Below are positions 8,146-15,075 of a stretch of 19,912 nucleotides of DNA, piece after piece (within the stretch, counting starts at the first letter, position 1; each line of letters opens with the position of its first letter). Source of the stretch: Caccousia sp900752115. Lineage in GTDB: Bacteria > Bacillota > Clostridia > Oscillospirales > Acutalibacteraceae. The translations under genes and the position numbers were made by a program. The stretch is from positions 1 to 19,912 of the forward strand of contig CABRNB010000052.1 in the NCBI GenBank assembly GCA_902472225.1, given 5' to 3'. The notes beneath the pieces were generated by a model. It worked only from the letters and a program-made list of their open reading frames with translations. It made no database searches and was not told the origin of the DNA.

Positions 8146-11136
8146 TCAATGCGTTTTCCGCCGGGGATCAATTTCGTACACGCGGCCTGTCTCAAGCTGC
8201 GCGAACGGGCCGGGCAGGCGGCGTGCCTGTACCGCGGGACCGAAGAAGTCCTCCGGGGTCTCGAGAGAGGCCTCCACGGGTACGAGATATGCCGGATCCG
8301 TCACGTACTGCGACTCGTCCAGATGCAGGCGGCCGGTGCGGGGCGGCTGCTCCGGGCGGGAGAGCCGGAGCGTGAATGCCTTGGTGTCAACAGAGATGTC
8401 GAACCAGCCTTCCTGCCCCTCGCGATCAAAGCCGAAGAATTCCTGCCATGCGTCGAGGTTCAGGCAATTTTCGGGCGCTGGATACAGCACCCGCAGATAT
8501 CCGCCCGGCATATTGACATAGGCGTTGCCCTGTGCATCGTTGTCGCGGGTCGGGAACTTGATCGCGGCCTCGCCGCACTCGTAGAACAGGTTGTTGCGGA
8601 TCCGGGCCTCCCGGCCTGTGCCGCCGCGTCCTCCGGGGCCATGGATACGGAAGGCGACGGGTTTGACGAAATAGCCCGCGCTCCGGCAGCGGCCGATCAG
8701 ATTGTGCTCGACATGGAGCCGGTCGGTGCCTTCGCCGTAGACGGCATAGCCGTTCACGACGCCGAGCTCCTCCATCTTGTACCAGCCCGAGGAGCCGGGC
8801 TCGGCCGGGACGTCGGCCGGGTTAAAGCGGCCCTCCACATTCCAGAAAATATTGTTGTCGATCAGATTGATGCCGTCACGCGAGCATTCAATGAAAATAG
8901 CCTCACGCTGTTCACGTCCGTCGAGGAAAAGATTGCGCGTGATACGGTTGTTCTCGTTTCCGACGTCCATCCACAAATGATCGGCCCGGAAGGTTTCTGT
9001 GAAGATGTTGCGGCGTATCAGGCTGCCGATGCTGTTGTGGACCTTGATGCCGCCGGCCTCCCAGGAAAGCTCCATTGCCTGCCAGCCTGTGCCGGTGATG
9101 AGATTGTCCTCGATCAGCAGGTGGGAGGCAAACAGGCCGGCGATTCCGCAGACTCCCGCGCTGCGGATTTCACAGCCGCGGATCACCGTATAGCCGATAA
9201 TCTGATTTTCCCCGATGGTATGGTGCCAGCACTCATTGCCGACGTCAATGCCGACAGCGTTGGACCAGTCGATTACACAGTCTTCAATGATCCAGTGATG
9301 GCCCCGGAAGCAGGAGATCGAGCCGCGCTGCGGGACAGGCGCACCGGTCGCCGCGTGAGCGCAGACGAGGCCCTTGACTTTGATGTAGGAGAGGAACGGG
9401 GTTTCGGGGGCAAAGCATTGCTCCCGGCTTGTCAGTTCAATCACATGATACCGCGGATCTCCATCGTCCGCAAGACGGAAGTGAACTGTCTGACCGTTTG
9501 CCTCTACCCAGTAGGAACCGGGTGTCTGCGACATCAGTCCGTAGAGAGGCACCTGGCGCAGGGGCTTGCCGTCGACAAAGACCATGCCGCGGCGGTTGAG
9601 GTAGGTTGTCATGTCTGTTTTGTCGTACTCAATGAAAAGGCGGTCATGCAGAATATTGACGGCACAGAAAGGATTATAGCCCCGGAAGTCGTCCGGGTTC
9701 AGCTTGGTTTCCCAGATCTTCACTCCCTCCGGAGCTTTTCCCGTGCCTTGAGGAGTGAGTTCCCAGCCTGTGCTTGGTGAGAAAGTGGTCGCTACGACGG
9801 AGGCTTTGATAATCACTTCGCCGTCGCCGAATGCCTCATAGGCGATCATATGCTCCGGATCTTCGCCGCCGCGGCGCGGATGGACGCACTCACGGTAGAC
9901 TCCGCCGTGAATAAGGACGCGTTCGCCGGGCTGGACACGATCCGCTGCCGCCTGAATGGTGACAAACGGATACTCAGCGCTGCCGTCCCCGTCGTCGGAA
10001 GCGTTTGGGTGGGAGGGGTTGACGTGGTAGTCTCTGGTGTAATTTTGCTCGCGCTCCCAGAACGCAAAGCGGTCGCCGCCGGGGAGACGGTCCTCCAGAT
10101 CCCCTTCCGCCAGGCCCGGTACGCTGCACACGGCCCGATACGCCGCCTTCGGACGGTAGCCATGCTCAAAGAGGAGCGGACGGCACGCCTGACGGCGGAA
10201 GCCGGTCAGCCAGCTTTCCTCGTCCTGCAGGCCCCAGAAGGTAACGCCCGTTATATTGGCTGCACCTGTCTTTTTCTCTTCCAGAAGGAGGAGAAAAAGA
10301 TCACGGTAGCGCTCCGCAAGGCGCTGCATCGCTGCGTCGGAGGTGTCGGGGGAGAAGACGTCGAGTTCCGTGATTTGTACCTGCAGACCAAGCGCGCCGT
10401 AGCGGCGCACTGCCGTGCGGTACTCGTCCGCCGAGGGGGCTGCCAGCTGCAGATGAGACTGCATCCCCATGCCATCGACCAGTTTTTCCGCGAGCAGGGG
10501 CTTCAATATTGTTTCACAGATAGCCTCCCGCTTTTCCGGGAGGAAAGTGTCGTAGTCGTTATAAAACAGGCTGACGCCGGGGGCTTTGTACTTTGCCGCC
10601 ATACGGAAAGCCTGCAGTACAAAATCCTCCCCTACCGTTTCGGTCCAGAGGGAGGGGCGCAGGGTACTGCCGTCGATGGCTTCATTGACAACGTCCCAGG
10701 CGTAGACGACGCCGGGGTACCGTTCCTGCACAAAGTTCATAACGTCTCGGATATAGCTTTCCAGACGGGCCAGCATGGTTTCGCGATCTGCGAGAGGGGC
10801 GTCCGGTTCGCTGCGGTATTCCTTTGCAAAGAACCAGCGCGGCGTCTGGTTGTGCCAGACGAGCGTGTGGCCGCGCATACCGATTCCGTTTTCCTTTGCA
10901 AATTCCAGATACGGAACGGCACGGTCAAAACGCAGTGCGGGAGTTCGATCGCAGGCGGCGGGATTTTTCTGATTTTCCTCCCGATCCAGCAGCGCCTCCG
11001 GCTTCATGTCGTTTTCGCAGGTGAGGGAGGCATACTGCTCTGCAATGGCATGCAGAGCGGATGGATGATCAAAGGCCGAGGCCGGAACGGCCGCGCCGAT
11101 CGGAAAATATGGCCGGTAAATTTCCTTGAGTCCCAT
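8146..11136 (-). CDS. GH10 endo-beta-1,4-xylanase fused to GH120-like beta-xylosidase
   Basis: The product is 996 residues. Start ATG 11136 is chosen over the upstream extension to 11268, which would run through the hairpin at 11228-11250; AGGAG lies ten bases ahead. Residues 1-345 are a complete GH10 barrel: GHTLVWHNQTP (89-99), acid/base Glu152 in WDVVNEAID, nucleophile Glu257 in ITELDVF, and TFWGLQDEESWL (299-310). Residues 365-996 are a right-handed parallel beta-helix opening with DYHVNPSHPN and a GVYREC segment (412-417). AHAATGAPVP (593-602), LWMDV (721-725) and IFIEC (747-751) resemble the GH120 xylosidase XylC of Thermoanaerobacterium saccharolyticum as I recall it, putting Asp724 and Glu750 at the catalytic positions. 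No signal peptide is seen. Inferred role: cut imported xylo-oligosaccharides internally and trim xylose from their ends in one polypeptide. Confidence 0.9.
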   Translation of the reverse strand: MGLKEIYRPYFPIGAAVPASAFDHPSALHAIAEQYASLTCENDMKPEALLDREENQKNPAACDRTPALRFDRAVPYLEFAKENGIGMRGHTLVWHNQTPRWFFAKEYRSEPDAPLADRETMLARLESYIRDVMNFVQERYPGVVYAWDVVNEAIDGSTLRPSLWTETVGEDFVLQAFRMAAKYKAPGVSLFYNDYDTFLPEKREAICETILKPLLAEKLVDGMGMQSHLQLAAPSADEYRTAVRRYGALGLQVQITELDVFSPDTSDAAMQRLAERYRDLFLLLLEEKKTGAANITGVTFWGLQDEESWLTGFRRQACRPLLFEHGYRPKAAYRAVCSVPGLAEGDLEDRLPGGDRFAFWEREQNYTRDYHVNPSHPNASDDGDGSAEYPFVTIQAAADRVQPGERVLIHGGVYRECVHPRRGGEDPEHMIAYEAFGDGEVIIKASVVATTFSPSTGWELTPQGTGKAPEGVKIWETKLNPDDFRGYNPFCAVNILHDRLFIEYDKTDMTTYLNRRGMVFVDGKPLRQVPLYGLMSQTPGSYWVEANGQTVHFRLADDGDPRYHVIELTSREQCFAPETPFLSYIKVKGLVCAHAATGAPVPQRGSISCFRGHHWIIEDCVIDWSNAVGIDVGNECWHHTIGENQIIGYTVIRGCEIRSAGVCGIAGLFASHLLIEDNLITGTGWQAMELSWEAGGIKVHNSIGSLIRRNIFTETFRADHLWMDVGNENNRITRNLFLDGREQREAIFIECSRDGINLIDNNIFWNVEGRFNPADVPAEPGSSGWYKMEELGVVNGYAVYGEGTDRLHVEHNLIGRCRSAGYFVKPVAFRIHGPGGRGGTGREARIRNNLFYECGEAAIKFPTRDNDAQGNAYVNMPGGYLRVLYPAPENCLNLDAWQEFFGFDREGQEGWFDISVDTKAFTLRLSRPEQPPRTGRLHLDESQYVTDPAYLVPVEASLETPEDFFGPAVQARRLPGPFAQLETGRVYEIDPRRKTH

Positions 11137-11227
11137 TTCCAATTCACTCCTGTTCCCGGAAAAAGGATCCGTGCCCGGGCTTGTTTCCCGGGACGCGTTC
11201 CGATGCTCGACGGTCTGATAAAGAAAG

Positions 11228-11250
11228 GGGCCGGCACATGGCCGGCCCCC
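11228..11250 (-). terminator. GC-rich hairpin between transporter remnant and GH10-GH120 gene
   Basis: Arms GGGGCCGGC (11228-11236) and GCCGGCCCC (11242-11250) enclose a five-base loop. Read on the minus strand it is followed by TTTCTTTATC, an imperfect T-run. Such hairpins after a binding-protein gene often act as partial terminators or as 3' mRNA stabilisers, giving more binding protein than downstream enzyme. It could cap transcription of the remnant or let a fraction read through into the glycosidase genes. Confidence 0.7.
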
Positions 11251-11309
11251 AATGACTGCAAAGGACATGCCTTTGTCTTACCATTCTGTTGTGCGGTTGT
11301 GTGATGCGC

Positions 11310-12365
11310 TTACTCAGCAGCGGCGATTCTGGCGTCGATGAGCGGCTGATACTTCTCGGTGTCATACTCAGTCAGCGTGTTCCAGTTAAGTCCCTCGAGC
11401 TGGGTCATCATGTTGTCCCACAGGGAGTTGAACTCAGCCTCGTCCGCGGCAAAGACCATCTGCCAGGAGGTGTCCTTAATCAGGGTGCCGCACTGGCTGC
11501 GGATAAGGGCGATGTCGGTGGAATCGGTCGCAAGCGGAATGTTGATGTTGGCAACCATCTTCAGCTGATCGGTGCCCTCGAGATACTTAACCTCGTTGTC
11601 GGCGTTGTACTTCTCCATCCACTCGTTGGTGGTGGCCGTCAGGTTCATCTCGATGGAGGAAGCCCACAGGGACGGATCATAGCTCTCGCCGGTGTTCGGG
11701 TTGGTCGCGGCAGAGCCGACGATCCACTGGTTGACCTGGTTGTTGCCGTCGCTCCAGGAGCCGCCGCCGTACTCTTCCGGAACCTCGATGGTCGTGGTGA
11801 AGCGATCCTGGCCTTCCTTGGTCAGGGTATAGGTGCCGTCGTCGTTCACGGTGTAAATGAAGCCCTCAAGGCTGACATGCTGATAGTCAAGGCCTTCGGG
11901 AGAAGCGAGCCAGTCAAGGAATTCCATAATTCTGAGCTTCTTCGTCTCGTCCACGGAGGAGCCGACGCCCCAGACGCGGCCGTCGCCATAGTAGGAGTCA
12001 GCCTGCTGGTAGTAAACGAGCTCGTCCACCGGGACATACATGTAGTTCTCGCGGCTCTCGCCGTGCTCAGGGGTATTCCAGAAGCCGTTCTGCCAGTTGT
12101 ACCAGAAGAGGTAAACTCTCTTCTGCTTCATCTTGCTGTCGCAGACGGTCGTCCAGTCCTGAGTCGCGGAGTCAGGATCCATAATGCCGAGCTGGTTGGC
12201 CTTGAACAGGAACTGCAGGGCCTTGTAGTAGCCGCCCTCGGTATCGGTGAGCGGAACAATGCTGTTGTCGTAGCCGACAAGGACGGAGTCCTTAACCTGC
12301 TGGCCGAACCAGTAAGTCAGCAGCGCGGCGTTCTCACTGTAGTTGGAATCCCAATCCTTCCACAA
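11310..12365 (-). pseudogene. C-terminal remnant of a sugar ABC-transporter extracellular solute-binding protein
   Basis: About 351 codons encode the C-terminal part of a large oligosaccharide-binding protein. Recognisable pieces are WFGQQVKDSVLVGYDNSIVP, ALQFLFKANQLGIMDPDS, MEFLDWLASPEGLDYQ and the final PLIDARIAAAE. Intact members of this LplA-like group are roughly 540-570 residues with a lipoprotein signal; the signal and about the first 200 residues are absent. The frame opens at 12386, immediately after a TAA (12387-12389) lying inside the operator, and its only early start codon is TTG 12365 with no ribosome site. The remaining frame has no frameshift and strongly prefers C/G-ending codons (AAC, TAC, AAG), as in highly expressed genes, so the loss looks recent. 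It sits just downstream of a strong promoter. A deletion, or an assembly misjoin, could explain it. Without a signal it cannot work as an exported receptor. Confidence 0.82.
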
Positions 12366-12384
12366 GCTGTTCCAAAAAGCTTTT

Positions 12385-12398
12385 GTTTATCGTTAAAC
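12385..12398 (-). promoter_or_regulatory. LacI-family operator at the xylan operon promoter
   Basis: The minus strand reads GTTTAACGATAAAC, an inverted repeat with a central CG and one mismatched pair, the typical geometry of LacI-family operators. It starts about nine bases after the expected transcription start, so bound repressor would block initiation or early elongation. The identical 14 bases occur at 13785-13798 in front of the LacI-type gene. Confidence 0.82.
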
Positions 12399-12413
12399 CT
12401 GACCTTTACCTAT

Positions 12414-12442
12414 ATTATAGCCAGCATGCTGCAATTTGTCAA
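12414..12442 (-). promoter_or_regulatory. Consensus sigma-A promoter of the xylan operon
   Basis: On the minus strand, TTGACA (12442-12437) is followed by a 17-base spacer and TATAAT (12419-12414), matching both hexamers exactly. The expected start is near 12407. It drives the transporter remnant and, by short gaps and overlaps, probably all glycosidase genes to its left. Confidence 0.9.
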
Positions 12443-12611
12443 TATTTTTTTATATTAATTTCTATTTTAATTCAAATAACCGATACACGGCTTAAAAACA
12501 GACGATAAAATCTGAAAAAACTAGCAAATAAGCCTGCTCACTTTAGCTGTTCAACGTTCAACTAAAATTGGAGATGTGTTGGCTCTCTGCTTGGCGTAAT
12601 CTCTAAAAACG
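12443..12611. other. AT-rich intergenic stretch, no gene seen
   Basis: This stretch lies between the xylan promoter and the regulator's terminator. It is strongly AT-rich next to the -35 box, which could act as an UP-type element. It contains a tandem heptamer GTTGAAC-GTTGAAC (minus strand, about 12548-12561) of unknown meaning. No coding frame with a ribosome site was found. Confidence 0.5.
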
Positions 12612-12649
12612 AAAAAGGGCCGCGGAACAGTTGTTCCGCGGCCCTTTTT
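12612..12649 (-). terminator. Intrinsic terminator of the LacI-family regulator
   Basis: A 17-base-pair inverted repeat (12612-12628 with 12633-12649) has a GGCCGCGGAAC core, a four-base loop and A/T runs on both sides. It lies about 50 bases after the regulator stop. The T-run occurs in both orientations, so it could also work on the plus strand. It insulates the regulator from the xylan promoter. Confidence 0.93.
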
Positions 12650-12698
12650 ATATACCGAATGGCTTGTTTCCGTCTGTCTGGAAGAGGTGGCAGGGGGT

Positions 12699-13745
12699 TC
12701 ATTCCAGACGCTTGACGGATTTGCGCTCCACCAGCGTACAGGGAATAGAGAGGGAGACCGGCTGGCTGGTTTCTTCTGTCTGGCTGTCACGAAGACGTTC
12801 AAGAAGAAGAAGAGAAGCCTTGTCTCCGATTTCCTGCAGAGGCAAATCCATGGTTGTCAGTGCCGGACGGAAATACTCGGACAAATCCTGGTTGTCAAAT
12901 CCTGTGACAGAAACGTCCTCGCCGGCCTTGAGCCCTTTTTCTTCCAGATAATCATATACGCCGCCGGCCATCCGATCGGCCATACAGAAAATGGCCGTCA
13001 CACCGGCCTGTACGAGCGGAGCTGCCGCCGTATAACCGGATTTGCGGTACCAATCGCCGTAGCGCACCCATTCGGGATTGTAGGGAACATAACTTTCAAA
13101 CATGGCCCTCTGTGCGCCGATCAAACGCTTCTGCGTATGAATATTGTCTGCCCGGCCGCCGATAAATCCGATTTTGGTGTGGCCCATGTTGAGCAGGTAT
13201 TTCACCATTTCGTAAGCGCTTTTTTCTTCGTCAATGGTTACGCTCGGGATGGTCTGCAAATCAGGATACGCGTACGCCATGACCATTGGCACCTCGTAAT
13301 CCTGAGAGGTACAGTGAATCAGCCGCGCGTGTCCGGCGATATAGAGAACGCCTTCGACTTTGATCGAGCGCAGTTCCTGCAGAACGGGATTCAGGATGGA
13401 GCGGTACGCCTGCTCGTTGTTGTACCAGGATTCGTTCCATCTCGCGTAGAGACGCAGATTCCATACAATTGTATGATAGCCCTCCGTCTCGAAGCGCGCC
13501 ATCACGCTTTCGATGATGCCAGGCGTGGTGAACTGCCCGATATCCTCCGCGATGACGGCGATGGTGCGCGTGCGCTGATTGCGCAGCCCCTGCGCGACAT
13601 AGTTCGGCTGATAGCCGCGCTTTTTTACGACCTGAAGAACCTTCTGCCGCGTTGCTTCGCTTACCTTGGGCTTTCCGTTGAGAATGTTGGATACCGTGGT
13701 CGCGGAAACGTTGCATTCCTTTGCAATTTCCTTTAAGGTTACCGT
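12699..13745 (-). CDS. LacI-family transcriptional repressor, ACG start proposed
   Basis: The product is 348 residues if read from ACG 13745. The N-terminal helix-turn-helix reads TLKEIAKECNVSATTVSNIL (3-22), followed by the hinge helix PNYVAQGLRNQ (47-57) and a periplasmic-binding-protein-like sensor domain, with GHTKIGFIGGRADNIHTQ in the N-terminal subdomain and FDNQDLSEYFRPALTT near the C-terminus. There is no ATG, GTG or TTG between the in-frame TAG at 13752-13754 and the helix-turn-helix. ACG stands where relatives have ATG (MVTLKEIAKE), with GAGAGG about 12 bases upstream. An internal start at 13505 would delete the DNA-binding domain. A copy of the predicted operator lies at its own promoter and another at the xylan operon, so it is probably an autoregulated, xylo-oligosaccharide-responsive repressor; the effector is inferred. 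Confidence 0.9.
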   Translation of the reverse strand, partial: TVTLKEIAKECNVSATTVSNILNGKPKVSEATRQKVLQVVKKRGYQPNYVAQGLRNQRTRTIAVIAEDIGQFTTPGIIESVMARFETEGYHTIVWNLRLYARWNESWYNNEQAYRSILNPVLQELRSIKVEGVLYIAGHARLIHCTSQDYEVPMVMAYAYPDLQTIPSVTIDEEKSAYEMVKYLLNMGHTKIGFIGGRADNIHTQKRLIGAQRAMFESYVPYNPEWVRYGDWYRKSGYTAAAPLVQAGVTAIFCMADRMAGGVYDYLEEKGLKAGEDVSVTGFDNQDLSEYFRPALTTMDLPLQEIGDKASLLLLERLRDSQTEETSQPVSLSIPCTLVERKSVKRLE

Positions 13746-13784
13746 GTGATGCTACGTCCTCTCTGTCATATGAGGGAAATGCTT

Positions 13785-13798
13785 GTTTAACGATAAAC
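13785..13798 (-). promoter_or_regulatory. LacI-family operator at the regulator's own promoter
   Basis: The plus strand reads GTTTAACGATAAAC, identical to the xylan-operon site. It occupies about +1 to +14 of the regulator transcript, directly after the -10 box, which suggests negative autoregulation. Confidence 0.82.
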
Positions 13799-13805
13799 TT
13801 GCTTT

Positions 13806-13834
13806 ATTATATCACACCGTTTGACTCTGTGCAA
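13806..13834 (-). promoter_or_regulatory. Promoter of the LacI-family regulator
   Basis: On the minus strand, TTGCAC (13834-13829), a 17-base spacer and TATAAT (13811-13806) give a good sigma-A promoter with a weaker -35. The expected start is near 13799, at the edge of the operator. Confidence 0.83.
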
Positions 13835-13884
13835 GTTATGGATTTTATTTCCATAACCATCGGACAATTTTCGGCGATTAAGAC

Positions 13885-13934
13885 AAAAAGCGGCACGTTC
13901 CTTTGTCCTGCAGACAGAAGACGTGCCGTTTTTG
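13885..13934 (-). terminator. Terminator of the SpoU-type methyltransferase gene
   Basis: CGGCACGT and ACGTGCCG arms, extended by a G-U pair and A/T pairs, enclose a loop of about 22 bases that itself contains a TGTC/GACA pairing. On the minus strand it ends in CTTTTTGTCTT. It lies about 30 bases after the stop of the methyltransferase. Confidence 0.8.
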
Positions 13935-13966
13935 TTGGTTTACAGGTTTATAGGCTGCCGTGTGTT

Positions 13967-14800
13967 TTACCAACCGGCATTCCCTGCTTTTTGTCTTTGA
14001 CGAATAATTTCGTAGAGGACCACCGTGGCTGCGCAAGATACGTTAAAAGAGGAGGCGGAGGAAGTAGGGGCCATTGGAATCGAAACGGTGGTGTCGGCCA
14101 GATCATAAAAGGCGCGGCACAATCCTTCTGTCTCATTGCCGATCATCACCAAACAGGGGCCGTCGAGTTTTTCCTCGTAGATGGGCGTCTGTTTGTGCGC
14201 CGTTGTGGCAATGACGCGGAATCCCGGATAACGATTGCGCAGTGACTCGATTGCCGCCTTTACCTGGGCGTTATCTGATAAACGGACGGCAGGCATCCGG
14301 AAGAACGAACCCATTCCGGAGGTGACAACCTCGGGATCGTACAGATCGACGGCGTGGCCGGTTACAAGAAGCCCGTTGACGCCGAGCGCATCGCACGAAC
14401 GGATCAGCGTGCCGAGATTGCCGCGGTTGGAGGGGCGGTCAAAGACGGCCAGGAGCGGATTTTCCGGCAGAGCCAGCGTGTCGAAGGAGTCCTCCCGCAT
14501 TTTGACGACGGCCATCAGTTCAGATGCGTCGTCCTTTCGGCTGAGCTCCTGCAGCAGTTCGTGTGTAAGAATAAAGTTTTCCTGTGTTTTGACATTGGCG
14601 AGAAACTCTCTGGCCCATCCGGACAGCGGGACTTCGTCGGTGTAAAGCAGGGAGGAGAATTCCCAGCCGCTTCGGCGCGCCTCATTGAGATTTCGCACGC
14701 CTTCCACAAGAAACTCTTTGTATTTATACCGCTTGTTCCGGTTGGATTGCAGTACTTCAAACTTCTGGTACTGTGCGTTCTTTGAAAAAATCTTTTTCAT
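13967..14800 (-). CDS. SpoU/TrmH-family RNA 2'-O-ribose methyltransferase
   Basis: The product is 277 residues. It would transfer a methyl group from S-adenosylmethionine to a ribose 2'-OH of rRNA or tRNA in the cytoplasm. The N-terminal substrate-binding domain includes KYKEFLVEGVRNLNEA (26-41), typical of the group. The SPOUT catalytic domain carries motif 1 NRGNLGTLIRS (125-135), motif 2 MIGNETEGL (219-227) and motif 3 IPMAPTSSASSFNVSCAA (241-258). Start ATG 14800 begins MKKIFSKNAQY as in relatives; the longer frame to 15055 is low-complexity and crosses the gene's own promoter. The ribosome site is weak (AAAGGA about 14 bases upstream). The gene stands alone with its own promoter and terminator. 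The exact target nucleotide cannot be told from sequence. Confidence 0.92.
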   Translation of the reverse strand: MKKIFSKNAQYQKFEVLQSNRNKRYKYKEFLVEGVRNLNEARRSGWEFSSLLYTDEVPLSGWAREFLANVKTQENFILTHELLQELSRKDDASELMAVVKMREDSFDTLALPENPLLAVFDRPSNRGNLGTLIRSCDALGVNGLLVTGHAVDLYDPEVVTSGMGSFFRMPAVRLSDNAQVKAAIESLRNRYPGFRVIATTAHKQTPIYEEKLDGPCLVMIGNETEGLCRAFYDLADTTVSIPMAPTSSASSFNVSCAATVVLYEIIRQRQKAGNAGW

Positions 14801-14838
14801 GTTGGCCCAGCCTGTCCTTTCATCCGCGTTCTTTTTCA

Positions 14839-14872
14839 AACGATAGCACAATTTTTCCAATTGTGCAAGACG
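14839..14872 (-). promoter_or_regulatory. Candidate promoter of the methyltransferase gene with an inverted repeat in its spacer
   Basis: On the minus strand, TTGCAC, a 17-base spacer and TATCGT resemble a sigma-A promoter with a weak -10. The spacer and part of the -35 box form a perfect inverted repeat, GCACAATT (14846-14853) and AATTGTGC (14859-14866), with a five-base centre. The repeat could be a repressor operator or coincidence in AT-rich DNA. Confidence 0.55.
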
Positions 14873-15030
14873 GGTGTTTTGCGGACACGGGAGAAGTTGT
14901 GAAGGGGTGTTTGGCTGTTCTGCAGCGTGCGCGGGTTTGAGCAGAAAAAACAAAGTGCAGGGAATTCCGGCAGGTTGGGAGAAGAAAATGCGGAGAAAAG
15001 AAGCAAAATGCGGAAACGGACTTTTGTGTA
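14873..15030. other. Intergenic stretch between divergent promoters, no gene seen
   Basis: This stretch separates the leftward methyltransferase promoter from the rightward cobalt-operon promoter. Open frames crossing it are short or low-complexity and lack ribosome sites. No hairpin with a T-run was noticed. Confidence 0.5.
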
Positions 15031-15060
15031 TTGACAACACGTGATTTTGCCCCATATAAT
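15031..15060 (+). promoter_or_regulatory. Consensus promoter of the cobalt-uptake operon
   Basis: TTGACA (15031-15036), an 18-base spacer and TATAAT (15055-15060) match both sigma-A hexamers exactly. The expected start is near 15067, just before the riboswitch P1 stem, giving a leader of about 640 bases before cbiM. Confidence 0.9.
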
Positions 15061-15075
15061 AAAGCTGAGAATTGA

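Noticed and set aside
8137..9780. Long plus-strand open frame (547 codons) opposite the GH10-GH120 gene
   Set aside because: It has no recognisable domain and no ribosome site. It mirrors the high-GC codon structure of the real gene, so it is a shadow frame; the similar long plus-strand frames at 1443-2222, 2827-3942, 4988-6238, 6962-7888 and 9850-11304 are the same.
11310..12365. The binding-protein fragment as a functional short gene starting at TTG 12365
   Set aside because: It lacks a ribosome site, signal peptide and the N-terminal lobe, and begins in the middle of a conserved region.
12548..12561. Tandem GTTGAAC heptamer as an operator
   Set aside because: It is only two short copies in AT-rich DNA, more than 100 bases upstream of the promoter, with no copy elsewhere noticed.
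12699..13505. LacI-type gene as a 268-residue protein starting at 13505
   Set aside because: The frame continues upstream through a perfect helix-turn-helix and hinge, so this start would discard the DNA-binding domain.
13967..15055. 362-residue form of the methyltransferase starting at 15055
   Set aside because: The extra N-terminal part is low-complexity, crosses the gene's own promoter and inverted repeat, and reaches the -10 box of the opposite promoter.
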